Part shown: one piece after another, positions 39,861 to 49,102 of the stretch | Numbering within the stretch: the stretch's first letter is position 1 | Layout of the letters: each line of letters begins with the position of its first letter | Assembly: GCA_003168075.1 (NCBI GenBank) | Contig: PMTL01000098.1 | Coordinates: 1-56,868, forward strand | From: Acidimicrobiaceae bacterium | Lineage (GTDB): Bacteria > Actinomycetota > Acidimicrobiia > Acidimicrobiales > RAAP-2 | DNA length: 56,868 nucleotides | Reading direction: 5' to 3' | Made by a program: the position numbers and the translations under genes | The notes under the pieces: generated by a model | Database searches by the model: none | What the model saw: only the letters and a program-made list of their open reading frames with translations | What the model was told of the DNA's origin: nothing

Positions 39861-41729
39861 TCATTCTGAAATATTGAATCCAGCGAGAATGTCTTTGCGC
39901 AGATCCTGAAACATAATTGGAAGCGCTGATGTCGCGATTCGCTCGGCAATTAATTTGCCATCCTTAACCTTGTTGTAGCCAGTCCCGTGTGACTTGTACA
40001 ACATTGTTAGAAGTCTCTCACCAGGGACCAGGATCTTCCATTCGTTGTCCCACCGAGATACGGTGTCCTCCTGACACTGCTTCCAGGTTGCTTCAACTTG
40101 TTCTTGATCTGGGATCGACACACTCAGCTTGTGCAAGATGGCAACCATGTTCGCAACATTCATTTCTCCAATGTCCTTGGGCCGACTGATGTTAAAACTC
40201 TTTCTGTCGATGACTTTATGAATCAAGTGTCGAGTTCGGAGCCATACGACTTCATTCTGGAGTTGATCCGCCATAACACGGAGTTGACTTTCGATTTCCA
40301 CCGCTGTCAAATGCTCGACCCTAATCTTCTTTGACATCGCGAAACAGATGCTTTCCGGCGAATCGAGAAAGTAATTCTCGATTTCGCGGCGTTTGAGTTG
40401 TAGCCAACGGCTTCGTGTGTTTTCGTTGGAGTCACGCTCGTCCCTGTCAGCCAAAACGAGAATGCTTTCATCATCGAGTTCCGGCAAAGATCGCAACGCC
40501 TCTTCGAAATTTGCGAGATTTTTCGCACCCTCAGCTTGGACGATCGCAATGTCGTGCCGGATCAAGTCAATGAGCAATAGACGCGAAAGAATCAACTTGT
40601 CAGATGCGCCCTCCACTATCAGCGCATACCTGGCTTGTAGAAGGCCAAAAGCGCCGACGCCAATAATGTCAAGTGCGTCTCTAAGACTGCCCGACACATC
40701 TAGCACTTCAGATGAAATGGAAGTACGCGTGACAAGATGGATTCGGTCACCTTCATCGAGTGCCTCGAGCACATATGGCGAATGTGTCGTCAGTATCAAT
40801 TTGCGATCTGCGAGAAGGTGACGGAGAGTTGCAGTCAAGTTTCGTTGAGCCTGTGGGTGAAGCCCGGACTCGGGCTCCTCTATGATGACAACGCAATCTC
40901 TGGGCACCGACGCGATCGCGGTGGTCGCCGCCGCCGCTTGCCCTACACCGCCGCCTACCTGATTCAATCGAAGTTGAAGGTCATTTGAATCGGTCAATAC
41001 AAGATTGGCTTGTGTATCCGCTAGTCGAACACCTAATGATCCAATAGTCGGGAATATGTCTTGCAAAGATTCAATGATCGATCGAGTTATTCTGGGCATT
41101 GAGCCCTGCAAACTGTGAAATACATTCGTTAAATTTTGTGCGTCTGGAGAAAGTCGAGAGTCTTCGCGGACCATTGAATTGTCTTGCCACAATCTCGGAT
41201 GTGCGAAGTAAAAAATTTCCGGCATTTTCCATTGACCCTTGATTGCGTCGTAGAATCGCTTCGAAATCATTGGAGTCGAAGTTGTTGATTCGTTAGGCTG
41301 AATCTTTAGCATTCCATTATTGGATTGAAAGTCGGGCGTTAGAGGCCACCAAAAACGACCTGTTGGATGTTCTTTCAGGTGTGGTGAGTTCTGATCTTCC
41401 GGACGGGAATCGAAAACGGCGAATTCCGTCGGATTCCCGGTGGAGCCAACTTCTATTCCAAAGGAGCAAACCTCGGAATCTAGGAAGGGGTTTCGAGTTG
41501 TTCGCTGCTGACTGTATTCGCTCTTAATATCCCACTCGAGATAGTGCCGCTCTTCTGATTGAACATATTCTTCAGGTTTTAACGTGGAAACCAGTGATTT
41601 CACGAGGAATGTCTTGCCTACATCATTCTTCCCGACAATCGTGACAATGCCGTTGCCTGACAAGTCGATCGTGGCATCACGAAGAATGCCCCGGTTCACG
41701 ACTCGAAATGATGACAACTCTTGAGTCAA
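39861..41729 (-). CDS. OLD-family ATP-dependent endonuclease (AAA ATPase + TOPRIM)
   Basis: IVTIVGKNDVGKTFLVKSL Walker A; VVIIEEPESGLHPQAQRNL; TTHSPYVLEAL; ALIVEGASDKLILSRLL ... ILVLADRDERD TOPRIM residues. Confidence 0.9.
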   Translation of the reverse strand: MTQELSSFRVVNRGILRDATIDLSGNGIVTIVGKNDVGKTFLVKSLVSTLKPEEYVQSEERHYLEWDIKSEYSQQRTTRNPFLDSEVCSFGIEVGSTGNPTEFAVFDSRPEDQNSPHLKEHPTGRFWWPLTPDFQSNNGMLKIQPNESTTSTPMISKRFYDAIKGQWKMPEIFYFAHPRLWQDNSMVREDSRLSPDAQNLTNVFHSLQGSMPRITRSIIESLQDIFPTIGSLGVRLADTQANLVLTDSNDLQLRLNQVGGGVGQAAAATTAIASVPRDCVVIIEEPESGLHPQAQRNLTATLRHLLADRKLILTTHSPYVLEALDEGDRIHLVTRTSISSEVLDVSGSLRDALDIIGVGAFGLLQARYALIVEGASDKLILSRLLLIDLIRHDIAIVQAEGAKNLANFEEALRSLPELDDESILVLADRDERDSNENTRSRWLQLKRREIENYFLDSPESICFAMSKKIRVEHLTAVEIESQLRVMADQLQNEVVWLRTRHLIHKVIDRKSFNISRPKDIGEMNVANMVAILHKLSVSIPDQEQVEATWKQCQEDTVSRWDNEWKILVPGERLLTMLYKSHGTGYNKVKDGKLIAERIATSALPIMFQDLRKDILAGFNISE

Positions 41730-41910
41730 ACGCCCCCCCAGCTAATGCTCGGCAATATTCGGTGTGCCGTGTCCCTGAAATGCTAGTAGTGGCGTATTAC
41801 ACGACCTGGAGGAGGCAACATCGTTGGAAGAACCCGGGAGATGTATTGGTGAACGGTATCCGGTCGTCGACAATCAACGTCAGGGGTGGCCCGAGTGGGG
41901 GGCGAGACTT

Positions 41911-42381
41911 CTAGCTCTGCTCGAGCAGCGCGTCCACGAGTGACTCAATCAATTGAACCTTCGCTTCAGTCAATCTTTCGAGCTTGTCGTAGAGGCTGCG
42001 GTACCGCCAGGGTTCTATGTCGGAATGGGGCTGAGTAAATCCCGGTATTGAAATCAAGTTAAGGGGGTCGATTGAAACTGCTCTTAGTACTTTCGAAAGG
42101 CTTTCGGGCCGTGGGTTCGGCAGAATGAGCTTTCCACTGACCCACTTTCCCCCGGCCTCGAGCTGGCGCCAAAATGAATCGGATATTCGGGCTCGTTGCG
42201 CAGCTTCACGTTTACTCAGTTGCAGTTTTTTCCGAGCGTCAAAGAGCGCTTCACCGATTGATCGCCATGGTTCCCCATAGTCCCTTGCTAGTGGATACAT
42301 GCTGTAATACCTGTCAAGTTCGGCCTGATCAACTGCGGGCTTCCACTCGGCTTCTAAGGCGTTTCGTCGAGGCATAAACAC
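41911..42381 (-). CDS. XRE-type HTH transcriptional regulator
   Basis: IGEALFDARKKLQLSKREAAQRARISDSFWRQLEAGGKW. Confidence 0.75.
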   Translation of the reverse strand: MFMPRRNALEAEWKPAVDQAELDRYYSMYPLARDYGEPWRSIGEALFDARKKLQLSKREAAQRARISDSFWRQLEAGGKWVSGKLILPNPRPESLSKVLRAVSIDPLNLISIPGFTQPHSDIEPWRYRSLYDKLERLTEAKVQLIESLVDALLEQS

Positions 42382-42397
42382 ATACTGTCAGTATTTT

Positions 42398-42517
42398 GTC
42401 GAGAGCGCAATAGTTTGCTGCGCTCTTGACACGCGCTGTTCTGCGCTCTATCCTAGTCACGATGTGGTTTTCCCTCAGCGCAAGAGTACCCGATAGCGCG
42501 CTTTTCTGCGCTCTATC
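42398..42517. promoter_or_regulatory. Operator/iteron-like repeat array with tgcgctct boxes between regulator and rep
   Basis: 12-bp imperfect IR gtcgagagcgca/tgcgctcttgac (42398-42430) plus direct repeats ttctgcgctctatc at 42439-42452 and 42504-42517. Confidence 0.7.
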
Positions 42518-42538
42518 GTCTCAGCGACGGGGCGGAAA

Positions 42539-43468
42539 ATGAATATCGAGTGTCAATTTCACGATTCGGGCAAACACCGATGGATTTACGGGGGCGCGGC
42601 CAAGGAGCGTCACGAAAAGTGTGATCGACCTCATTGGATGGTCTGTCTCTGTTCCGAGAAAGTACTGGCCAGGTGCAATCGGACTGCGCGAACGGTCTGT
42701 GCACCGTGCTCGGAGAGCTACCGACGGCGGGTTGGCCGAATCTTCGAATCTGGCTGGACTGATCATCCGAATGACCGAATACTGCTCGTTACGATCACGG
42801 CACCAGGTGACTCCGAACACTTCTTGCCGAGCGGCGCGCGATGTCCGTGTACGGGTCCAGACGGAATAGATGTTGCTGTTTATAACGCGACGGCGTCCAA
42901 GCGGTTCAACAGATGGGTACAAGATCTGCGAAGAAGTTACGGGCGCCTTCAATACGCGAGAGCGGCCGAGATTCAAGACGGCAAACGTCGCGCTGACGGC
43001 GTTGGTCGTGGCGCACTGCACTTCCACGTTCTGGTGCGGGCTGATCGCCCTGACCTGATTCTTCGTGACTATCGAGTTTTCGACCCGCACTGCTCGATGC
43101 GCCTGCTGGTAGAAGAGCACGGTTTTGGGCATGAGCTTGACGTAAAAGTCGTGGCGGTTACGAAGTCGTGGTACTGCGCCAAGTACGTGAGCAAGTCCGC
43201 TGACGCGCGATATTCGATGCCTTGGCTCGATCTCAGCACAGGTGAACTCGTCAATGGCTATGGGCGATATCGAACGTGGACTGCGTCACGAGGGTGGGGT
43301 CTAACTATGAAGGTGCTTCGTCAATTCCAGAAGGCTTGGGCCGAATGCGAGTGGCATTTGGACGACCAGACAATGAAGTGGCTGGCGGCGCAAGCCGCCA
43401 ACGCCGCCGAAGGCGGCGCTCTTGATCTCAATACGTTGAGTTACACAAGGGTGAGGGAGAAGACTTAG
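42539..43468 (+). CDS. AICE-type replication initiator (RepSA-like HUH) protein
   Basis: GRGALHFHVLVRA (HUH) and SWYCAKYVSKSAD (catalytic Tyr region), Cys-rich N-terminus. Confidence 0.88.
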   Translation: MNIECQFHDSGKHRWIYGGAAKERHEKCDRPHWMVCLCSEKVLARCNRTARTVCAPCSESYRRRVGRIFESGWTDHPNDRILLVTITAPGDSEHFLPSGARCPCTGPDGIDVAVYNATASKRFNRWVQDLRRSYGRLQYARAAEIQDGKRRADGVGRGALHFHVLVRADRPDLILRDYRVFDPHCSMRLLVEEHGFGHELDVKVVAVTKSWYCAKYVSKSADARYSMPWLDLSTGELVNGYGRYRTWTASRGWGLTMKVLRQFQKAWAECEWHLDDQTMKWLAAQAANAAEGGALDLNTLSYTRVREKT

Positions 43469-43759
43469 ATGTCGAAGCGAAACCGGTCGAAAAGGCGCGG
43501 CAACAAAAGTGAGTCATCAGTTCGAATTACGTATTTGGAAAGTGGGAGAGTAAAGGACTTTTTTAAACCCGTGCACTTCGACACTCATAGCATTCTCGCA
43601 GCGCATGGGATCGACCATTGTCACGGAGTGGAGATTTTTCACAAGGATGGGACGGCGTCCTGTTCTCTTGGATCGGATTGTTACGGTTCAGAAACAGTCC
43701 ACATTGACGGTCAGTCTTGCGGACTCACGACAGTCTGTGAACGGTGTCGGGCAAAATGA
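43469..43759 (+). CDS. Small Cys/His-rich hypothetical protein
   Basis: ORF directly abutting rep stop; HCHGVEIFHKDG...CERCRAK. Confidence 0.45.
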   Translation: MSKRNRSKRRGNKSESSVRITYLESGRVKDFFKPVHFDTHSILAAHGIDHCHGVEIFHKDGTASCSLGSDCYGSETVHIDGQSCGLTTVCERCRAK

Positions 43760-43944
43760 GTACCGAGGAGTCTCAATTGCTATTTACCGTCAAAGAGGTC
43801 GCGTCGATCTTGCAGATCAGCCGCACCACGGTCTACGAACTGATCTACGCGGGCGTACTGCTATCGGTCAAGATAGGCGCCTGCCGCCGAATTCGGCGCA
43901 GCGACCTTGAGGACTACGTTCAAGGTCTGGTGGCGAACTCGTGA
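43756..43944 (+). CDS. xis: Excisionase-like (HTH_17/MerR-like) protein
   Basis: LLFTVKEVASILQISRTTVYELIYAGVLLSVKIGACRRIRRSDLEDYV. Confidence 0.93.
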   Translation: MSTEESQLLFTVKEVASILQISRTTVYELIYAGVLLSVKIGACRRIRRSDLEDYVQGLVANS

Positions 43945-43993
43945 TGATGTCGGTCTCAGGTCGCGGATTTAGGTGTGAGGCGTAGGGGGAGAG

Positions 43994-45319
43994 ATGGGCA
44001 AACGACGGGGCAAAGGCGAAGGCTCGATTTACCAGCGTGATGACGGACTGTGGATTGGCGCGGTCGATCTCGGCTGGAGCGCTGGTAAGCGAGCACGGAA
44101 GGTGGTGAACGGTCGGACTCGCGCGGAGGTGGCGAAGCGAATGCAAGAAGTGCAGCCAACCGTGGCCCAAGGTCTCACGCTCGCGCCGGATCGTCTCACC
44201 GTTGGGACCTATTTGAGCGATTGGATCTCGAAGCGAGTTCCGGGCAGCGTGAGCCTTAGGACTGAGGCTCTGTACCTCCGGGCGGTGAACGTCTACATAA
44301 ATCCTTCGATCGGAAAAGTGAGGCTGACCAAACTCACGCCGTCCGACGTGAGTCGGATGCTCGGCGACTTGGAAGCCAAGGGCTATTCGCCCTCGACTCG
44401 CCGGATGGCTCGCGCGACTCTTCGTCGGGCGATTCGTTTTGCCGAGCAGGATGGCCTGCTCTCTCGTAACGTGGCCGCCATCGCGGAGGGTCCAAAACTG
44501 GATCATCGCGAAGGGCGTTCGCTGACTCCCGAGCAGGCGCAGACCTTCCTCGAAGCGGTGATTGATAATCGTTTGGAAGCGGCCTACGTCCTCACCCTGG
44601 CGCTGGGGCTTCGCCGGGGTGAGATCCTGGGACTCTCGTGGGAGGACGTCGTACATGCCGAAAATGCAGTCGTCTTGACGGTTCGTCGTCAGTTGGTCCG
44701 TGACAAGTCTGGCGTGCATCTGAGCGACCTCAAGACGGCTGGGAGCAGGCGAAAGCTGCATCTTTCAGCGCCCCTCGTCGAGGTACTTGACCGTCATCGA
44801 ATGCGCCAAGAGGCGGAGGAGCTAGTCCGTGGCAAGCGGTGGCACAACGAGTGGGATCTCATCTTCACGTCGACGATCGGCACGCCGCTCGATCCTGAGC
44901 AGTTCGGCAAGACCGTGCCGAGGATCTGTGAGAGCGCTGGCCTGGGTCACTGGTCGATCCACGAGCTTCGTCACTCGTGCGCGTCGCTCATGATCGCGAT
45001 GGAAGTTCCACTGGAAATTGTGTCTGAACAGATGGGCCACGCGTCGATTCGAGTCACGAAGGACGTCTACGGCCACCTCATGCCGAAGGCGCGAGCCATG
45101 GCTGCCGAAGCTATGCGTTCAGTGCTCTTTGACGAAATCATTCCTACACGTCCGCTCGCGTTTGTCGGTTTGGCTACACAAATGGCTACATCCGATGTAG
45201 CCAATAGTTATTCCGAGCCTGTGAATAGGTCATTCGTGGGCCGCCCGGGTCTCGATCCCGGCACCTTGGGATTAAAAGGAACTTGCGAATGGTTGCGTGG
45301 TGTCGGTCTGGTCGCGTAG
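43994..45319 (+). CDS. int: Tyrosine-type site-specific recombinase/integrase
   Basis: ALGLRRGEILGLSWEDV; HELRHSCASLMI; MGHASIRVTKDVYGHL; 3' end runs through att core. Confidence 0.96.
   Translation: MGKRRGKGEGSIYQRDDGLWIGAVDLGWSAGKRARKVVNGRTRAEVAKRMQEVQPTVAQGLTLAPDRLTVGTYLSDWISKRVPGSVSLRTEALYLRAVNVYINPSIGKVRLTKLTPSDVSRMLGDLEAKGYSPSTRRMARATLRRAIRFAEQDGLLSRNVAAIAEGPKLDHREGRSLTPEQAQTFLEAVIDNRLEAAYVLTLALGLRRGEILGLSWEDVVHAENAVVLTVRRQLVRDKSGVHLSDLKTAGSRRKLHLSAPLVEVLDRHRMRQEAEELVRGKRWHNEWDLIFTSTIGTPLDPEQFGKTVPRICESAGLGHWSIHELRHSCASLMIAMEVPLEIVSEQMGHASIRVTKDVYGHLMPKARAMAAEAMRSVLFDEIIPTRPLAFVGLATQMATSDVANSYSEPVNRSFVGRPGLDPGTLGLKGTCEWLRGVGLVA
45171..45203 (+). repeat. Arm-type site cluster tggctaca-N4-tggctaca plus inverted tgtagcca
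   Basis: Read directly; matches pair at 37739. Confidence 0.6.
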
Positions 45320-45403
45320 GTCGTTTATTTTCAAGGAATCGTGTTGTCCTGTGTCGCTCTGGTCTCGTGGTGTTGCAGAAATATGAGGCCTAAAATGAGG
45401 CCT
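45236..45403 (-). repeat. 168-bp core+arm unit, copy A
   Basis: 38-bp tRNA-Lys-like core then conserved arm ending gaggcctaaaatgaggcct. Confidence 0.93.
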
Positions 45404-45497
45404 GTCTAGCCGAAGGTGTATATCGCAGTATCTTGCGTCTAAGTGCTACCGCCGCGTAGATGGAATTAATCGCGGCAGAGGTCTTGGTGGCTGCAAC

Positions 45498-46103
45498 TCA
45501 CATTTCAATACCGAAATCGCGATTCCGTTTAGTCTCAGCCTCAGAGCCCGATTGACTTTGTTCGGGGAGTGGTGAACGCTCTCGCTCCCGAATGTCATTG
45601 AGTTCGGGAAGAGCTTCGCGGTCCTTTTCGCGATTGGCGAAGGTCTTTGCCGCGATGATGTCGTCAACAGATGCGACGCGCACCACAAAGCCGTCACCAT
45701 GAACGACGAGCGAACGCGTAAGCAATTCTTCATAAGGAACCGATCGCCCTTCGAAATCCTTCAAATCGTTCAATACGTCAAAGGGTCCGGCGTCAGTTGT
45801 CCAGGTCGAGTTCCCGGTCGTCTCGAGCATCATGCCGTCAACTTGTACCGGCAGCGCTTTGGCTTCCTCGTCGCTCATTCGTGCGACTCGCAGTCGAGCA
45901 TGTAGTTCTCGTAGGGCTGAGGCAAGTCTCTCTAGGTTGGCGCGTTCGCGACGCACTACGCAATCGGCATCCTCGGTTAAACGCGAGGCCCCTAGGAATC
46001 CTGCTGCCGATCCGCCGACGACCACAAAGTCGACATCGTTTCGCGTGAGTACCTCAAGCAGTCGGTTGAGATCAAGCGGTGGCCCGCTATTTGTTGGCGT
46101 CAT
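45498..46103 (-). CDS. Nucleotidyltransferase-fold protein (MNT/AbiEii-like, possible toxin or abortive-infection component)
   Basis: NDVDFVVVGGSAAGFLGASRLTEDADCVV...VASVDDIIAAKTFANREKD. Confidence 0.75.
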   Translation of the reverse strand: MTPTNSGPPLDLNRLLEVLTRNDVDFVVVGGSAAGFLGASRLTEDADCVVRRERANLERLASALRELHARLRVARMSDEEAKALPVQVDGMMLETTGNSTWTTDAGPFDVLNDLKDFEGRSVPYEELLTRSLVVHGDGFVVRVASVDDIIAAKTFANREKDREALPELNDIRERERSPLPEQSQSGSEAETKRNRDFGIEM

Positions 46104-46281
46104 CGGTTGCGGCTTCCAGTCTCCGAAGGGCCTCCAACTCCCTGAGCCACGACTCAACGGACTCCCTCGAGTCGAGGCGACGTCCATCGAGAAGAACAGT
46201 GACGTCGTCCTCTGTAGGAGGTTCCGCAGAGTGCATTCGCTCCGCCCATTCGGCGACGGTGGTCGCGCGTTGTCTGATCAC
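46087..46281 (-). CDS. Small partner/antitoxin-like protein (GTG start)
   Basis: Overlaps downstream nucleotidyltransferase; VIRQRATTVAEWAERMHSAEPPTEDDVTVLLDGRRLDSRESVESWLREL. Confidence 0.5.
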   Translation of the reverse strand: MIRQRATTVAEWAERMHSAEPPTEDDVTVLLDGRRLDSRESVESWLRELEALRRLEAATDDANK

Positions 46282-46466
46282 GCCTCCATTGTAGAGGGGT
46301 GTTACCTGCGATGATGCTGATCGCCATCGGCCCAAATGCATCGGTGTAGCGCCCTTACGCCGTTGACGTTCGGATGTCACCGCGTCGCTCAGTCGGCGTA
46401 CGTTACGCCGGCGAATTCATGGGTATTGTCGAACATCTGCGATGGGGGAGGAGCGTCGGGACCGGC

Positions 46467-48827
46467 ATGAACGATGAAGAACTCCAAATTGTCGCGAACC
46501 TTCGCGGAGAAATCGAGAAATTGAAGCGAGAAAATGATCGCTTGACAGAGATTCTGGGATTGAAGTCCTCGAGGAACCGCGAACATCCCGCGGTTAACCA
46601 AAGTGGACCCACCGAACATGAGACTCCGCTCTCTCTCGTCGATCGTTCTTCGTCACCACAGTCGAAGGTTGCATTCTTCCAGTCGCTTTTTGTCGGTCGT
46701 GTCGACGTTTATGCGCTCCGGTGGGAAAGCGAAAGGACGGGAAAGCACGGTTGGTCGCCCGCGGTTGTGGGGGGTTTTGCCAACGCTCGATCGACGGACA
46801 AGGAGTATTTGCCGTTGACGTCGAGCGTGATCGCTGATCACTTGGCAGGGAAGATTCACGGCGGACTCTATCCGCTGCTCGGTGATGACAGCTGCCACCT
46901 GATTGTGTGCGATTTTGATGGACCAGGCTGGGCGCTAGACGCGCTCGCCTACTTCGACTCCGCACAGTCGATGGCAGTAACCTCGGCGCTCGAACGGTCG
47001 CGCTCGGGCGACGGCGCACACGTGTGGATCTTCTTTCGTGACTCTGTGCCCGCGACACTCGCCCGACGACTCGGCACGCTGCTTCTCCGCGAAGCGATGA
47101 ACCTTCGAGGAGAACTCGACCTAGCGAGTTATTGCCGATTGTTTCCCGCGCAGGACATCATGCCGAAAGGATCGTTCGGTAACTTGATCGCGTTACCTTT
47201 GCAGAAGGAATGTCGAGATCGCGGAACCACCGCATTTCTCGACCCTGGCACGATGAAGCCAATAGAGGACCAGTGGGCCTATCTTTCGACCCTGAAGCGA
47301 ATGTCGCTGATTGAAGTTGAGTCGATTCTCTCGAACTCTGCAGAGGTCGGAGCGGGACCAGAAGAAAAAACGTTCCAGCGTTCTCGGGTCGTGGTTCCCA
47401 TCGCAATGCCCGACGCGGTCGTCGGCGTCGCTGCGGCAATGTTGGAGATCGAGAGGTTCGGTCTTCCACCGGCGCTGCTTGCAGCGCTCAAGCATCTCGC
47501 GTCACTACATAACCCTGCGTTCTACGAGAAGGAACGGCTGAGATTCTCAACGTGGAATACGCCGAGGATGATCCGCTGTTACGGTGAAAACCTCGAGTCG
47601 TTGCTCCTTCCTCGAGGTCTCACCGAGAAAGCAGCAAGTGTGGTCGCGGAGGCGGGTAGCCGATTAGTGATCCGCGAGAATCGCCCGGATCCCGAGCCAA
47701 TTGTTTTCGCGCCCACTTTCAAGCTTCGGGAGGATCAAGAAGCGGCACTGCTAGCGCTCCGCGATCACGAACTGGGCGTCCTCGTCGCCGCGCCGGGGGC
47801 CGGAAAGACCGTTGTCGCCTGTGCACTTATTGCGCACCACCAACGGCCCACTCTGATCATCGTCGATCGCAAACCACTATTGGAGCAATGGACTGAGCGA
47901 CTAGCAACGCACCTGGGCCTCTCCGCGAAGGAGATTGGCCAGATCGGCGGCGGCCGGAACAAGACCACCGGTATCGTCGACGTCGCTATGGCACAAAGCC
48001 TTGCTCGACGAGAAGATCTCGACGAGATGTCATGCCGTTACGGACTCGTCGTTGTAGACGAATGCCACCACGTGCCGGCGGTGACGTTCGAGCGATGCGT
48101 CAAGCAGATAGGTGTCCGGCGGTGGCTCGGTCTAACCGCTACGCCCTACCGGCGCGATGGCCTTCAGGGCTTGATCACCATGTACTGCGGGCCCATTCGC
48201 CACCGAATGAATGAGAAAGTTGACGTAGAGAACGACTTCCGCCGAGAACTTATTGTGCACCAGACGAGTTTTGAAGCGAACGAGGACGTTACACACATCC
48301 AGGACCTGTTTCGCGCTTTGGTGGACGACGAAGCTCGAACGATCGCTATCTGTGATGACGTGGCTTCCGCAGCCGCCAAAGGCAGAAACTGTCTGGTGCT
48401 GACGCAGTGGACTGAGCACCTTTCGTCGATCGTGTCCGTACTTGGTGCGAGGGGAGTCACTCCTTTCGTCCTCCAGGGTGGAATGGGGAAGAAGGCTCGT
48501 GCCAAAGTCATGGCGGATCTGGACGACGCATCCAAGCGAGGTGGGCTCGTGCTCGCGGCGACCGGCAGTTTCCTCGGCGAAGGGTTCGATTGTCCACCGC
48601 TCGATACCGTATTCATGGCGTTCCCGATCGCCTTTCGTGGAAGAGTTGTCCAGTACGTTGGCCGTATTTTGCGACCCTTGGATGGCAAATCATCCGTTGA
48701 GGCTCACGATTACGTCGACGCGCAGAGCCCGGTGCTCGCCAGAATGCATCGAAAGAGACTTCCAGGGTTCGCCGCTCTCGGTTTCGACGTCGGTAAGGAT
48801 CGCAAGATGCGAAACGACACCAAGTAG
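46467..48827 (+). CDS. TOTE-type archaeo-eukaryotic primase + SF2 helicase protein
   Basis: DDSCHLIVCDFDGPGW primase DxD; SGDGAHVWIFF; helicase GVLVAAPGAGKTVVA, VVVDECHH, GLTATPYRRDG, QYVGRILRP; start approximate. Confidence 0.85.
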   Translation: MNDEELQIVANLRGEIEKLKRENDRLTEILGLKSSRNREHPAVNQSGPTEHETPLSLVDRSSSPQSKVAFFQSLFVGRVDVYALRWESERTGKHGWSPAVVGGFANARSTDKEYLPLTSSVIADHLAGKIHGGLYPLLGDDSCHLIVCDFDGPGWALDALAYFDSAQSMAVTSALERSRSGDGAHVWIFFRDSVPATLARRLGTLLLREAMNLRGELDLASYCRLFPAQDIMPKGSFGNLIALPLQKECRDRGTTAFLDPGTMKPIEDQWAYLSTLKRMSLIEVESILSNSAEVGAGPEEKTFQRSRVVVPIAMPDAVVGVAAAMLEIERFGLPPALLAALKHLASLHNPAFYEKERLRFSTWNTPRMIRCYGENLESLLLPRGLTEKAASVVAEAGSRLVIRENRPDPEPIVFAPTFKLREDQEAALLALRDHELGVLVAAPGAGKTVVACALIAHHQRPTLIIVDRKPLLEQWTERLATHLGLSAKEIGQIGGGRNKTTGIVDVAMAQSLARREDLDEMSCRYGLVVVDECHHVPAVTFERCVKQIGVRRWLGLTATPYRRDGLQGLITMYCGPIRHRMNEKVDVENDFRRELIVHQTSFEANEDVTHIQDLFRALVDDEARTIAICDDVASAAAKGRNCLVLTQWTEHLSSIVSVLGARGVTPFVLQGGMGKKARAKVMADLDDASKRGGLVLAATGSFLGEGFDCPPLDTVFMAFPIAFRGRVVQYVGRILRPLDGKSSVEAHDYVDAQSPVLARMHRKRLPGFAALGFDVGKDRKMRNDTK

Positions 48828-48840
48828 AAACTCATCAGCG

Positions 48841-49102
48841 GTCGCTGAATCGCGACTGGTTTGCTGGAGGGCCAAATCACTTCCAACAGGGAATTGTCGC
48901 TTGGCGATGTGCTTTCGCAGATTTGAAGAAATCGGAGGCCTAAATTGAGGCCTGTAGCTGTCGCGCGCCGCATTTCAGAACCAAAGTCAGTGTGGTGTTG
49001 CGAAACGGAGAATAGTTCGAAAATCTTCGACGTTGCTGCCGAGTCGCCGCGACCGTTGGGATCCACGAGCGTGAACGTTCAATTCCATCTAGTGGGCATT
49101 TA
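48841..49102 (+). repeat. Second-arm (L) unit, copy B
   Basis: ctgaatcgcgactgg...aaatcacttccaa...gaggcctaaattgaggcct...gagcgtgaacgttcaattc, homologous to units at 53471 and 55417. Confidence 0.8.

Noticed and set aside
45236-45273. Calling the repeated core an intact tRNA gene
   Set aside because: Only the 3' half is present in each copy; no D-arm or 5' acceptor sequence adjacent.
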